This document shows, one piece after another, positions 45,248-54,068 of a stretch of DNA of 64,000 nucleotides. Made by a program: the position numbers and the translations under genes. The notes beneath the pieces are model-generated. The model saw only the letters and a program-made list of their open reading frames with translations, ran no database searches and was not told the origin of the DNA. Where the stretch lies: assembly GCA_965279085.1 (NCBI GenBank), contig OZ257149.1, forward strand, positions 3,162,001 through 3,226,000. The letters run 5' to 3'. Positions within the stretch are counted from its first letter, which is position 1, and each line of letters begins with the position of its first letter. The stretch is from UBA7672 sp965279085 (GTDB lineage Bacteria; Pseudomonadota; Alphaproteobacteria; Caulobacterales; Hyphomonadaceae).

Positions 45248-46857
45248 GCCTCTTGCAGCTCCCGTTCCTTGTTGCGGTCACGCTCGCGTTCGCGCTTCGG
45301 GGACTGGTCCTGCTGGCGGGACTTCTTGTCGAGGACAAGCGGCTCCTCGCCATCGTCATCCTTGCCGCCCCCACCCTTGTTGCGCGTCACGCCCTTGACC
45401 CGGCGCTCCACCCAGAGCGGGGCGAAGATGATCAGGTCATAGATCGAAAGCACGAACAGGCCGACATTCTTGAACAGCACCGACAGCGTCTTGAAGATGA
45501 AGGCAAGGAACAGCATAGCGTAGCTGGTCGCGATCGACACCATGAAGACGGAGTTCCGCACGATCGTCTCGAGCGGAAGTGCCGCCGCGGCGAGCAGCCA
45601 CGGGATGATCGCGGCAAGGATCACCTGCGCGAACGTCGACAGCTGAAGCCCTAGAACGTTCGGGCGGTCTTGCGCTGCGGCCGTTGCCGGCTGCTCGGCC
45701 GGCACGACGGCTTCCGGTGCAACCGCATCCGGCGCGGCCACTGGCGCCATCAGCGCCTGGTTGGCGAGGTCACGCGTTTCCTGCTGCTGCTCGATGATCT
45801 GCTCACGCACGATGGAGAGCGTGATCTCGAGAACCGAGAAGGCGCAGAGAAAACCGAACGCCACGAAGAACATGATCTTCCGGCTGCGCTGCGTCATCGA
45901 GTGAAAGGCCGGGATCAGCTTGGTGAAGCCCGCCGCATCCATCAGGATCACGCCCGCCACGAACTCCAGGAAGATCACGACGATGGCCGCAACAGCCGGC
46001 AGGCCGACGCCGCCGATCCGCGCGCCTTCGCCGACGATCTCCGACATCGGCCGCTCGATCAGGAAGAAATTCAGGAACACGCCTGCCAGCGCGATGGTCG
46101 TGATGATCACCGCAATCAGCCAGGGCACGAAGATGGAAGCCTTGGCCGCCACGGCGACCCTGTCTTCCGATTTCACGATCTGCTCGAACTCGACGAACGC
46201 CTTGTTGACGTCGTCGGCGTGCTTGTCGAACTCCTGCTGCGTCTTGGTCAGCTTGTCGGCGATCTCGCGCAGGCGCGGACCTTCGGTCTTCAGCACGGTG
46301 AGGGCGGGCCGCACGGGCGTGAGCCGTTCTCCCATGGCCTTGGCGGTGTTCTGCGCGATGTTGCGTTCGAGCTTGGAGAGATTGCGGCCGCCCTCGATGG
46401 ACGGCATCGCGGCGCGGAAGGCGCGTTCGGCGGCGTCTTCCACATTGATGTCGGCCAGCGCGTTGGCCGTGTTGGCCAGCGAATGCGTGCTCTTGTCGAG
46501 CTTGGTGATGATCGGGCCAGTTTCCTTGGGCAGCCGCTCGGCGCGATGGCCGATGCGGTCTTCCAGCATCAGCATGCGTTCCTGCAGCTCGTCAGCGCGG
46601 TGCGAGGCGATCTTCTCGCTGCACGTCACCCGCGCATTGCGCCCGTGCTCGCCGAGCCAGAGACCCCATCGTCCGAACATCCGTCCGGTGATGAAAAACA
46701 CCTGCCACAGCACGCGTCGCAACGGTTCGCGCGCCATCCACATGACGAGGATGAGGCCCACAATCGCAAGCGGCCAGGGAATTCCAAAAAAAGAGCCGCT
46801 GTCCATAGCGGCATTGGACGACGGGAAACCCGTCGCTGGATTCACAGGTTCTTCCAC
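45244..46857 (-). CDS. Large membrane protein of a three-gene envelope operon
   Basis: A 537-residue protein with about seven membrane segments (IPWPLAIVGLILVMWMA near 25-42; then about 235-262, 275-300, 325-345, 410-435, 440-460 and 465-490). Between the first and second helices is a long charged helical region (about 75-230) that reads as a coiled coil (TKTQQEFDKHADDVNKAFVE); the C-terminus is a highly charged cytoplasmic tail (KSRQQDQSPKRERERD). No family recognised. It is the promoter-proximal gene of the operon, overlapping the VWA gene by 4 bp. Confidence 0.82.
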   Translation of the reverse strand: MEEPVNPATGFPSSNAAMDSGSFFGIPWPLAIVGLILVMWMAREPLRRVLWQVFFITGRMFGRWGLWLGEHGRNARVTCSEKIASHRADELQERMLMLEDRIGHRAERLPKETGPIITKLDKSTHSLANTANALADINVEDAAERAFRAAMPSIEGGRNLSKLERNIAQNTAKAMGERLTPVRPALTVLKTEGPRLREIADKLTKTQQEFDKHADDVNKAFVEFEQIVKSEDRVAVAAKASIFVPWLIAVIITTIALAGVFLNFFLIERPMSEIVGEGARIGGVGLPAVAAIVVIFLEFVAGVILMDAAGFTKLIPAFHSMTQRSRKIMFFVAFGFLCAFSVLEITLSIVREQIIEQQQETRDLANQALMAPVAAPDAVAPEAVVPAEQPATAAAQDRPNVLGLQLSTFAQVILAAIIPWLLAAAALPLETIVRNSVFMVSIATSYAMLFLAFIFKTLSVLFKNVGLFVLSIYDLIIFAPLWVERRVKGVTRNKGGGGKDDDGEEPLVLDKKSRQQDQSPKRERERDRNKERELQEA

Positions 46858-46877
46858 AGCGAGCCCTTCAGCTGCCT

Positions 46878-47054
46878 ATGCCCGACCCCTTCCGTGTCAC
46901 CCGTGATCACTTCGCGCGCCGGATGGGGGCGGGAATGTGGCGGGCACATTACAATGCCTCCACGCTCGCGGATTATTTCGCGCGCGCTCCGATCTCAACG
47001 AAATCGAAAGACATGAAACGCGCCGCGAACATCGCGCGTGCGTACATCACATGA
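46878..47054 (+). CDS. Possible small protein of 58 residues
   Basis: An ATG-to-TGA frame in the gap between the three-gene operon start and the proA stop, on the opposite strand to both. The product (MPDPFRVTRDHFARRMGAG..., ending KRAANIARAYIT) is soluble and basic, and its third-codon GC is fairly high, like the genes around it. It fills the gap to within 3 bp of proA. No homologue recognised and no clear ribosome site, so it may be fortuitous. Confidence 0.4.
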   Translation: MPDPFRVTRDHFARRMGAGMWRAHYNASTLADYFARAPISTKSKDMKRAANIARAYIT

Positions 47055-47057
47055 TGA

Positions 47058-48347
47058 TCAGGGGCGCGTCTGGCCTGTGCCGCGCACGACGTATTTGAAG
47101 ATCGTCAGCTGCTCCGCGCCAACGGGTCCGCGCGCGTGCAAACGCCCTGTGGCAATGCCGATCTCGGCGCCCATGCCGAATTCCGCGCCATCGGCAAACT
47201 GGGTCGAGGCGTTGTGCATCACGATGGCTGAGTCGACTTCGCGCAGGAATCGTTCCGCCGCCGAACCGTCTTCCGTGATGATGCTGTCGGTGTGCTGCGA
47301 GCCATAACGCGCGATGTGCGCCATCGCGCCCTCGATCCCGTCGACGACGGCGACTGAGAGGATCGGCGCGAGATATTCGGTGGTCCAGTCTTCGACGGTC
47401 GCCGCCGTCATCGGATGGATGGCGCGCGCGCGATCATCGCCCCGCAACTCGCAACCGGCCGCTTCCAGCGCTTTTGCGAGGCGCGGCAGCAGCTTCTGCG
47501 CGACGGACGCATCGATCAGCATCGTCTCGGTGGAGCCACATACGCCCACGCGGCGCAGCTTGGCGTTGACGATGATGGCTTCGGCCTTCGCCGGATCGGC
47601 CTTTTCGTGGATGTAGGTGTGGCACAGGCCCTCGAGATGGCCGATCACCGGCACCCGCGCCTCGTCCTGCACGCGCGCCACCAGCGACTTGCCTCCACGG
47701 GGCACGACAACATCGAGCCGGCCGTTCAAACCCGAGAGCAGGTGGCCAACAGCAGCACGATCCGCCGTCTGCACGAGCTGGATCGCATCCTTCGGCAGGC
47801 CAGCGTCGGTTAGACCTGCGCGCAGCGCATCCGCGATGGCGCGCGACGAGTGCAGGCTTTCCGATCCGCCGCGCAGGATCGCGGCATTCGCGGCACGCAG
47901 GCACAGCGCGCCAGCATCCGCCGTCACATTCGGCCGGCTCTCATAGATGATGCCGATAACGCCGATCGGCACGCGCACGCGGCTGAACTCCAGACCGTTG
48001 GGCTGCGTCCATGTCGCCAGCACAGCGCCAACCGGATCGGGAAGGGCGGCGACATCCTCGATCCCCTTCGCCATCGCCTCGATGCGCACGGGATTCAGCT
48101 CAAGCCGGTCGAGCATGGCACCGCTCAGGCCCTTGGTGTTGGCGGCCGCCATGTCCTGCTTGTTCGCGTCGAGCAGCTGTGGCGCGGTCGAACGGATGCG
48201 CGCCGCCATCGCCTTCAGCGCGGCGGTACGCCTCTCCGGCCCGGCCTTCGCCACTTCGGCGGAAGCTGCACGCGCGGCCTCGCCCATGCCGAGCATTATC
48301 CCGGCGAGGGCAACGTCGTGCGCGGCAAGGGGCATCTGAAGCGTCAT
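47058..48347 (-). CDS. proA: Gamma-glutamyl phosphate reductase
   Basis: A 429-residue NADPH-dependent enzyme of proline synthesis that reduces glutamyl-5-phosphate, the product of ProB, to the semialdehyde. The aldehyde-dehydrogenase fold carries the catalytic Cys in RVGVCGSTETMLID and the nucleotide-site IGVIGIIYESRPNVT; PRGGKSLVARVQDEA and the C-terminal GRLHARGPVGAEQLTIFKY (in part) are ProA hallmarks. ProB is encoded 3 kb away on the same strand, separated by five accessory genes. Confidence 0.97.
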   Translation of the reverse strand: MTLQMPLAAHDVALAGIMLGMGEAARAASAEVAKAGPERRTAALKAMAARIRSTAPQLLDANKQDMAAANTKGLSGAMLDRLELNPVRIEAMAKGIEDVAALPDPVGAVLATWTQPNGLEFSRVRVPIGVIGIIYESRPNVTADAGALCLRAANAAILRGGSESLHSSRAIADALRAGLTDAGLPKDAIQLVQTADRAAVGHLLSGLNGRLDVVVPRGGKSLVARVQDEARVPVIGHLEGLCHTYIHEKADPAKAEAIIVNAKLRRVGVCGSTETMLIDASVAQKLLPRLAKALEAAGCELRGDDRARAIHPMTAATVEDWTTEYLAPILSVAVVDGIEGAMAHIARYGSQHTDSIITEDGSAAERFLREVDSAIVMHNASTQFADGAEFGMGAEIGIATGRLHARGPVGAEQLTIFKYVVRGTGQTRP

Positions 48348-48371
48348 GGCCGGTGCTCTAGCAGGATGGGC

Positions 48372-48905
48372 CTACAAAGACCAGTTGCGCCACGGCCGGG
48401 GATCGTCCCGCAACAGGCCATAGATCAGGCTGTCGCGCACGCCGATATGCATCTCCCACTCTCCCCGCAGGTGAGCCTCCAGCTTGAAGCCCAGCTTCTC
48501 GAACACGCGGATCGAGGCGGCATTGTCCGGGTCGATGTCCGCCGTGATGCGTCGCGCACCCAGCCGCTCGAATGCCTCTTCCAGCGCAAGCGCCAGGGCG
48601 CGGACGGAAAGATTTCGCCCACGCGCTGCAGGAACGATCATGCAGGCCGCGTCCCAAACATTGTTCTTCCCGCGCGGATAGACGGCCACGCGGCCGATCG
48701 CAGGACCATCCGGACTGTCAGCCAGGGCCCAGTTGATGTCGTCGCCATTGCCCATCCATTCCGTCATCATCGCTATCGTCTCCGCCACAGACGCAGCGGC
48801 CGCGCGGGTGAGATAACGGCAGCTCTCCTCATCGCCAAAGATGGCGTGAAGCGCCGGGCCGTCGGCGACGGGATCGAAAGGTCGCACGATGAAATCAGCG
48901 GGCAT
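48372..48905 (-). CDS. GNAT family N-acetyltransferase (RimJ/RimL-like)
   Basis: A 177-residue acetyl-CoA-dependent acetyltransferase: FIVRPFDPVADGPALHAIFGDEES, the acetyl-CoA loop area VPAARGRNLSVRALALALEEAFE, and DPDNAASIRVFEKLGFKLEAHLRG (the last with N-x-x-S-x-x-x-x-x-K-L-G-F of RimJ-like enzymes). The usual Q/R-x-x-G-x-G/A loop is reduced (AARGRNLS). Substrate unknown. It lies 24 bp before proA in the direction of transcription and may be co-transcribed. Confidence 0.88.
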   Translation of the reverse strand: MPADFIVRPFDPVADGPALHAIFGDEESCRYLTRAAAASVAETIAMMTEWMGNGDDINWALADSPDGPAIGRVAVYPRGKNNVWDAACMIVPAARGRNLSVRALALALEEAFERLGARRITADIDPDNAASIRVFEKLGFKLEAHLRGEWEMHIGVRDSLIYGLLRDDPRPWRNWSL

Positions 48906-48920
48906 GGCGCCCCGCCTTTA

Positions 48921-49253
48921 TCATTTCGCGCGGCGTTTCGGGTAGTGCCGATCGCCGAATGTCTTTAGGGCGGAAAGCACCGGCTGGAAGTCGCGCCCGC
49001 GCTGAGTCAGCAGGTATTCATGGCGCAACGGCTTCTCCGAATAGGCGCGCCGTTCCAGCAAACCCGCCTCCACCAGCGATTCCAGCCTGCGGGACAGCAT
49101 GTTCGGCGCAATGCCAAGGCTCTCCTCGAACTGGTCGAACCGGGTCGAGCCGAAGCCTGCGTCCCGCAGGATCAGCATGCTCCACGGATCGCCCACCCGA
49201 TCCAGCGTGCGGGCGACGGGGCAGACGTCTTCAGCAAAACTCTTCCTTCTCAT
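48921..49253 (-). CDS. HxlR family transcriptional regulator
   Basis: A 110-residue HxlR-type winged-helix protein (CPVARTLDRVGDPWSMLILRDAGFGSTRFDQFEESL, APNMLSRRLESLVEAGLLERR, in part), with the single conserved Cys in DVCPVAR that may sense oxidants or electrophiles. ATG at 49253 is preferred because the longer start would place a perfect palindrome inside the gene. It is divergent from an SDR oxidoreductase, its likely target. The pairing of a Cys-bearing HxlR with an SDR is typical of electrophile-responsive systems (family knowledge). Confidence 0.9.
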   Translation of the reverse strand: MRRKSFAEDVCPVARTLDRVGDPWSMLILRDAGFGSTRFDQFEESLGIAPNMLSRRLESLVEAGLLERRAYSEKPLRHEYLLTQRGRDFQPVLSALKTFGDRHYPKRRAK

Positions 49254-49275
49254 GAGGAACGATATGGCGGCGTAA

Positions 49276-49290
49276 CTTGCATTATGCAAG
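49276..49290. promoter_or_regulatory. Probable HxlR operator between the HxlR and SDR genes
   Basis: CTTGCAT-T-ATGCAAG is a perfect 15-bp dyad centred between the divergent HxlR and SDR starts. Position and symmetry fit an HxlR operator controlling both genes. Confidence 0.6.
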
Positions 49291-49342
49291 CCACAACCCG
49301 ATTTCCCAGTCATCGGCGCTTCCGCCGGCAGGAATTTCAGCC

Positions 49343-50152
49343 ATGAGCACCAAAGACACAGTCCTGATCACAGGCGCCTCGACGGGGATTGGCGCCGTCT
49401 ATGCCGACCGTTTCGCGAAACGCGGCCATAGCCTCATCCTCGTCGCCCGCGACTTCCAGAAGCTGGAAGATGTCGCCAATCGCCTCTGGGACAAGTACGG
49501 CGTCAATGTCGCCATCGAAGTCGCGGACCTCACGCACCGGCCCGATCTCGAACGCATCGAACAGCTGTTCACGCGTGACAGCCACATCGGCATCCTGGTC
49601 AACAATGCCGGCATGGCGGTCTCGAAACCCATCATCGGCTCCACGGCCGACGACTTCCAGAAAGTGATCGACCTCAACGTAACGGCCGTGACGCGCCTCG
49701 GCATCGCAGCCGCCAACGCCTTCGCGAAACGCGGCGGCGGTTCGATCATCAACCTGTCCTCGGTTCTCGGCATCGCGCACGAGATCGGAGGCGGCGTCTA
49801 TGGCGGCTCGAAAGCCTTCGTTCTCAACTTCAGCCGCGCACTCAACGCCGAAGGCGCCGCCCACAATGTCCGCGTGCAGGCCGTTCTTCCCGGCGCCACG
49901 CGCACCGAGATCTGGGACCGGTCGGGGGGCGACATCAAGACGCTCGACCCCAGCATGCTGATGGGCGCCGATGACATGGTGGATGCGGCGCTCGCCGGCT
50001 TCGATGCCGGAGAACTGGTCACGATCCCATCGCTGCCGGATGCCGGCGACTGGCAGGCGTTCGAGGCGGCCCGCCAGAAACTGCTGCCCAACCTCTCCCG
50101 CAGCACGCCGGCAGCGCGCTACCGCGTGAAGCTGGCGGACGTTGCGGCCTAG
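49343..50152 (+). CDS. Short-chain dehydrogenase/reductase
   Basis: A 269-residue classical SDR: TGASTGIGA for NAD(P) binding, NNAGMAV, the catalytic Ser in NLSSVLG and the Y-x-x-x-K in VYGGSKAF. It should oxidise or reduce a small alcohol or carbonyl; no substrate can be read. LVTIPSLPDAGDWQAFEAAR near the end resembles the C-terminus of the AcpXL/FabG-like fatty-acid-related SDRs only weakly. Start at 49343 (MSTKDTVLITGAS). Divergent from the HxlR gene, so probably regulated by it. Confidence 0.93.
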   Translation: MSTKDTVLITGASTGIGAVYADRFAKRGHSLILVARDFQKLEDVANRLWDKYGVNVAIEVADLTHRPDLERIEQLFTRDSHIGILVNNAGMAVSKPIIGSTADDFQKVIDLNVTAVTRLGIAAANAFAKRGGGSIINLSSVLGIAHEIGGGVYGGSKAFVLNFSRALNAEGAAHNVRVQAVLPGATRTEIWDRSGGDIKTLDPSMLMGADDMVDAALAGFDAGELVTIPSLPDAGDWQAFEAARQKLLPNLSRSTPAARYRVKLADVAA

Positions 50153-50171
50153 ACGGAACCACACGATGATA

Positions 50172-50212
50172 GCCCCGTTCCGCTTTTCAAGCGGAGCGGG
50201 GCAGGAGTTTTT
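50172..50212 (+). terminator. Hairpin between the SDR and GNAT genes (terminator or attenuator)
   Basis: Arms GCCCCGTTCCGC and GCGGAGCGGGGC (11 of 12 pairs plus a G-U) with a 7-nt loop are followed by AGGAG and TTTTT. The ribosome site of the next gene sits between stem and T-run, so this may end the SDR transcript or modulate the next gene. Confidence 0.55.
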
Positions 50213-50214
50213 GG

Positions 50215-50487
50215 ATGAGCGACCTTCGCGACAACGCCGGCGCCAGCCAGTACGAGATGGACGAGAACGGCCACACCTCGTTCGCGAAGTATCGCAAGCA
50301 GGACGGCGTCCTGACGATCATGTGGGTCGAGGCGCCGCCGGAACTGCGCGGCACGGGCGCCGCCGGACGCCTGATGGCGCAGGTCGCCGAGGAAGCCCGC
50401 CGCAACAACTGGCGCGTCGTCCCGGTGTGCGGCTACGCGGCGTCGTGGTTGCGCGGCTCGAAACAGTATCGCGATCTCGTAGCCTGA
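50215..50487 (+). CDS. Small GNAT acetyltransferase (YjdJ-like)
   Basis: A 90-residue minimal N-acetyltransferase: GHTSFAKYRKQDGVLTIMWVEAPPELRGTGAAGRLM has the acetyl-CoA loop R-G-T-G-A-A-G, and VVPVCGYAASWLRG the C-terminal strand (in part). This short class of GNAT, often annotated only as GCN5-related, has an unknown substrate. AGGAG lies eight bases before the ATG, just after a hairpin. Same strand as the SDR gene. Confidence 0.85.
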   Translation: MSDLRDNAGASQYEMDENGHTSFAKYRKQDGVLTIMWVEAPPELRGTGAAGRLMAQVAEEARRNNWRVVPVCGYAASWLRGSKQYRDLVA

Positions 50488-50562
50488 TTTCGCCTGCCGC
50501 AAGTTGTTGCACCACCTTGCGAACCATGGCTGTTATCCCTGATCAAGCGTCGGGGTGGCTGC

Positions 50563-51216
50563 ATGAAACTTCTTGTGATCACAGCGATGTTGGCATTGGG
50601 CGCGGGTGGAGCTCACGCACAAACCTACCGCGAGCTGTCGGACGCCTGCCGCAATGTGCAGCAGCCGCCCGCCGAGCGCGTCAAATCCTGCGACGCCGCC
50701 CTGAGCAAGGCGCAGCCGGACGCCACAGCCGACCGCGCCCTTATCCTGCTCAACCGCTCCGACGCCTTTTACGCCCAGAAGAAATACGACCAGTCGATCG
50801 CGGATGCCGACGCTTCGGCCAAGCTGATGAAACGCTACCAGCCGTCGCAGAACCAGCGCTGCTGGGTCCGCGCGGTGGCGAACAAGGAACTGGATGTCGC
50901 TCGCTGGGCCTGCAACGAGGCGGTCGACATCAACAAGGACGACCCCGCCGTATGGGATTCCGCCGGCCTCGTCGGCCTTCGGACCGGCGAATGGCAGGCT
51001 GCATGGAATGACTACAATAGGGCCTACACGTTGGACTCGCGAATGACTGGCTCGCTCTATGGCCGCGGGCTGGCGGGTCTCGCGCTGGGCCGCGCTGATG
51101 CCGATGCGGACCTCGCCAAAGCCGCCTCGGCTGCTCCGGAATTCGCGGGCTACGGACTCAACCCCGACACGATCCGGAAACGTGCTGCGGAAAATCCGCC
51201 CAAGGCGGCAAACTAG
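50563..51216 (+). CDS. Secreted TPR-like protein
   Basis: A 217-residue precursor with a signal peptide (MKLLVITAMLALGAGGAHAQ). The mature part is helical with TPR-like repeats (ADRALILLNRSDAFYAQKKYDQSIADADASAKL; VARWACNEAVDINKDDPAVWDSAGLVGLRTGEWQAAWNDYNRAYTL, in part) and three early cysteines. It probably acts as a periplasmic scaffold; partner unknown. It overlaps the convergent proB stop by 4 bp (51213-51216). Confidence 0.8.
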   Translation: MKLLVITAMLALGAGGAHAQTYRELSDACRNVQQPPAERVKSCDAALSKAQPDATADRALILLNRSDAFYAQKKYDQSIADADASAKLMKRYQPSQNQRCWVRAVANKELDVARWACNEAVDINKDDPAVWDSAGLVGLRTGEWQAAWNDYNRAYTLDSRMTGSLYGRGLAGLALGRADADADLAKAASAAPEFAGYGLNPDTIRKRAAENPPKAAN

Positions 51217-52346
51217 ACCAGCACCATGTCGTCGACATGGATCAGCGCCGGGCGACCGCGATAGCCGAGGATCGCCTCGAACTCATCCGACTTGCGCCCG
51301 ATCAACTTCGCCGCGTCTTCAGACGAATAGGCCGAAACGCCCCGCGCCACCGTCGTCCCATCCGGATCGACCACATTCACCGCATCGCCGCGCTCGAAGC
51401 GCCCCGCCACGGCGGTCACGCCCGCCGCCAGAAGCGATTTGCCGGCCTTCAACGCCTTCGCCGCGCCCGCATCCACGCGCACCGATCCCGTCGGTCGCAG
51501 CGCGCCTGCGAGCCACTGCTTGCGCGCCGTCTCGGGCGAGAGATCCGTCAGGAACCACGTCCCCCGCGATCCCGCCGCCAGCGCCGCGATCGGCCCCGCA
51601 TCAGCCGTCGTGTTGGCGCCCAGCGTGATCAGCGTCGAACACCCCGCCGTCAGCGCAATCCGCGCCGCATCGATCTTCGTCGCCATCCCGCCCGAGCCCA
51701 CACCGGCCGCCGCATTCACCCCGCCAGCCATCGCCGCGATCTCCGGCGTAAGCCTGCGCACTTCCGCGATATGCTTCGCGCCCGAATGGACACGCGGATC
51801 GGCATCGTAAAGCCCATCAATGTCCGATAGCAGCACCAGCACATCCGCGCCCAGCATCTGCGCCACACGCGCGGCAAGTCGGTCGTTGTCGCCATAGCGG
51901 ATCTCTTCCGTCGCCACCGTGTCGTTCTCGTTGACGATCGGGATCGCCCCGCGCTCCAGCAGCGTCTCCATCGTCGAACGCGCATTCAGCCAGCGCCGCC
52001 GCCGCTCCGTGTCGTCAAACGTCAGCAGCGCCTGCGCAACCGGCGCGCCATGCTTCGCCAGCGCATCTTCCCACGCCCGCATCAGCTTCGGCTGCCCCGC
52101 CGCCGCCGCCGCCTGCTTCTCCTCAAGCCGCAGCTTGCCCGGCTTCATCCCCAACGCGCGCCGACCCAGAGCCACCGCGCCCGACGACACAATGACAATC
52201 GACTTGCCCTCACCACGCAGCTTTGCCGCATCCGACGCCAGCGCCGCGAACCGCGCCGCATGCGGCTGTCCCGTCTCCTGATCGATCAGGAGCGACGAGC
52301 CGACCTTGATGACGATCCGGCGCGCGGACGCGAGAGGCGAGGTCAC
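51213..52346 (-). CDS. proB: Glutamate 5-kinase
   Basis: A 377-residue enzyme that phosphorylates glutamate at the first step of proline synthesis and is usually feedback-inhibited by proline. The kinase domain (RIVIKVGSSLLIDQ, IVIVSSGAVALG, NENDTVATEEIRYGDNDRLAARVA, VGSGGMATKIDAARIA, in part) is followed by a C-terminal PUA domain (about 280-377). It overlaps obgE by 4 bp. The obgE-proB-proA order is common in alphaproteobacteria; here proA is displaced by 3 kb. Confidence 0.97.
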   Translation of the reverse strand: MTSPLASARRIVIKVGSSLLIDQETGQPHAARFAALASDAAKLRGEGKSIVIVSSGAVALGRRALGMKPGKLRLEEKQAAAAAGQPKLMRAWEDALAKHGAPVAQALLTFDDTERRRRWLNARSTMETLLERGAIPIVNENDTVATEEIRYGDNDRLAARVAQMLGADVLVLLSDIDGLYDADPRVHSGAKHIAEVRRLTPEIAAMAGGVNAAAGVGSGGMATKIDAARIALTAGCSTLITLGANTTADAGPIAALAAGSRGTWFLTDLSPETARKQWLAGALRPTGSVRVDAGAAKALKAGKSLLAAGVTAVAGRFERGDAVNVVDPDGTTVARGVSAYSSEDAAKLIGRKSDEFEAILGYRGRPALIHVDDMVLV

Positions 52347-53407
52347 GGCTTCCAGCCTTCCTCTTTCTCTTCCGGGGTCATCTCCGCCTCGATCTGCGCT
52401 TCGCGTTCGATGCGGCGGTGTTCCTGGATGATCTGGAAGAGCTTTTGCACGGTCTCAGGCACGCCCTTCTGCGAAGCGCCGGAAATGCGCAGCGGCGTCT
52501 GCTTGCACGCCTTCTTCAGCGCCGCCGCTTTCTCGCTGATCTCTTCCTTCGTCATCGCATCGATCTTGTTGAGCGCGACGATCTCCGGCTTGTCCGCGAG
52601 TCCTCCGCCGTATTTCTCCAACTCGCCCCGGATGACGCGATAGGCTTCGGCCACATCCTCCTGCGTGCCGTCGACAAGGTGCAGCAGCACCGCGCAACGC
52701 TCGACGTGACCGAGGAAGCGCGTGCCTACGCCCGCGCCTTCAGCCGCTCCCTCGATCAGACCCGGAATGTCGGCCAGCACGAAGCTCGCGCCGACGCCAA
52801 GCGAGACGACGCCAAGGTTCGGCACCAGTGTCGTGAACGGATAATCCGCGATCTTCGGCTTCGCCGCGCTCACCGCCGCGAGGAAGGTCGACTTGCCCGC
52901 GTTCGGCATGCCCAGCAGGCCTGCATCCGCGATCAGCTTCAGGCGCAGCCAGATCCAGCGCTCCTCGCCCTCATGCCCGGGGTTGAAGCGGCGCGGCGCC
53001 TGGTTGGTCGAGGATTTGAACTTGGTGTTGCCCCAGCCGCCCGATCCGCCCTTCGCCAGCAGAACCTTGTCGCCCAGCTTGTCGAGGTCGGCGATCAGCG
53101 TTTCCTGGTCTTCCTCGAACACCTGCGTGCCGACGGGAACCTTGAGCACGAGCGTAGGCGAATCCGCGCCGGTGCGGTTCGCGCCCATGCCGTGAATGCC
53201 GCGCTGCGCCTTGTAGTGCTGCAGGTAGCGGTAATCGATCAGCGTGTTGAGGCCTTCAACCGCCTCGACGATCACGTCGCCGCCGCGCCCGCCATCGCCG
53301 CCATCAGGCCCGCCGAACGGAATGAACTTCTCGCGCCGGAACGACACGCACCCGTCGCCCCCCGCGCCGGATTGCACATAGACCTTGCACTGGTCGAGGA
53401 ACTTCAT
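52343..53407 (-). CDS. obgE: GTPase Obg/CgtA
   Basis: A 354-residue essential GTPase for 50S assembly, replication and stress control. The glycine-rich Obg fold (about 1-158: MKFLDQCKVYVQSGAGGDGCVSFRREKFIPFGGPDGGDGGRGG) precedes the G domain with P-loop GMPNAGKSTFLA, switch II DIPGLIEGA and NKID. A short Glu/Lys-rich tail ends in EGWKP. Overlaps the GNAT stop upstream by 4 bp and proB by 4 bp, so the genes are coupled. Confidence 0.97.
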   Translation of the reverse strand: MKFLDQCKVYVQSGAGGDGCVSFRREKFIPFGGPDGGDGGRGGDVIVEAVEGLNTLIDYRYLQHYKAQRGIHGMGANRTGADSPTLVLKVPVGTQVFEEDQETLIADLDKLGDKVLLAKGGSGGWGNTKFKSSTNQAPRRFNPGHEGEERWIWLRLKLIADAGLLGMPNAGKSTFLAAVSAAKPKIADYPFTTLVPNLGVVSLGVGASFVLADIPGLIEGAAEGAGVGTRFLGHVERCAVLLHLVDGTQEDVAEAYRVIRGELEKYGGGLADKPEIVALNKIDAMTKEEISEKAAALKKACKQTPLRISGASQKGVPETVQKLFQIIQEHRRIEREAQIEAEMTPEEKEEGWKP

Positions 53408-54066
53408 CGGGCACGCGCTTTCGTTTTCAGCGCAGGCTTCTTGGCAGGCGCAGGTTTCTTTTTCGCAGCTGCCTTCGCGGCCGCTTTCGTGACGGCCAGC
53501 CGCATCAGCGGCCGTCCGGGTTTCCGTTCTATCACAGTCTCGAAGCCGGCGCGGTCGAACACGCGCTTCGGCCCCACGAACATGCCGGTCGTCGACCGCT
53601 TCTCGTCATGCGCCATCGGGCATGCCTCGACTGTCCTCGCGCCGTGCGTCTTCGCATAGGCGGTTCCGGCCTCGAGCAGGGCGGTGGTTACGCCCTCGCC
53701 ACGCGCATCCCTGCGGACGAAGAAGCAGGTTGCCGCCCAGATGCTCTCGTCGTCCGCGTGCTCGGGCAGCTCCGCGGCGGAGGCCTTGCGGCCGACATTC
53801 CAGTCCGGCGTCGCCGGGCGCGGAGCAATGGCGATCCAGCCGACCGCCTCCCTGCCGCGATAGGCGAGAAGGCCGGGAGAAGGGCCCTTCTTCACGATCT
53901 TGCCCATCGCGACCTTGCGCGATTTCGGGTCCGTCTCGCGGCGCACCTCGGCCGGCAGGCGATGGTGAACGCACCAGCACATCCGGCAGATCGAATCCGT
54001 CTCGAAGAGAGCGACGAAGTCGTCCCAACGGTCGGGGGTCAGAGGATGGATGGCGAGACCGGTCAT
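53404..54066 (-). CDS. GNAT family acetyltransferase with basic C-terminal tail
   Basis: A 220-residue GNAT protein: HPLTPDRWDDFVALFETDSICRMCWCVHH, WIAIAPRPATPDW, FFVRRDARGEGVTTALLEAG (acetyl-CoA loop R-R-D-A-R-G-E-G) and GFETVIERKPGRPLM (in part). The N-terminal cysteines (C-R-M-C-W-C) resemble a group annotated only as GNAT. The C-terminal 30 residues are Lys/Ala/Pro-rich, like histone tails and the L21 tail in this window. Substrate unknown. It overlaps obgE by 4 bp and follows another GNAT gene by 2 bp. Confidence 0.88.
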   Translation of the reverse strand: MTGLAIHPLTPDRWDDFVALFETDSICRMCWCVHHRLPAEVRRETDPKSRKVAMGKIVKKGPSPGLLAYRGREAVGWIAIAPRPATPDWNVGRKASAAELPEHADDESIWAATCFFVRRDARGEGVTTALLEAGTAYAKTHGARTVEACPMAHDEKRSTTGMFVGPKRVFDRAGFETVIERKPGRPLMRLAVTKAAAKAAAKKKPAPAKKPALKTKARAR

Positions 54067-54068
54067 GA

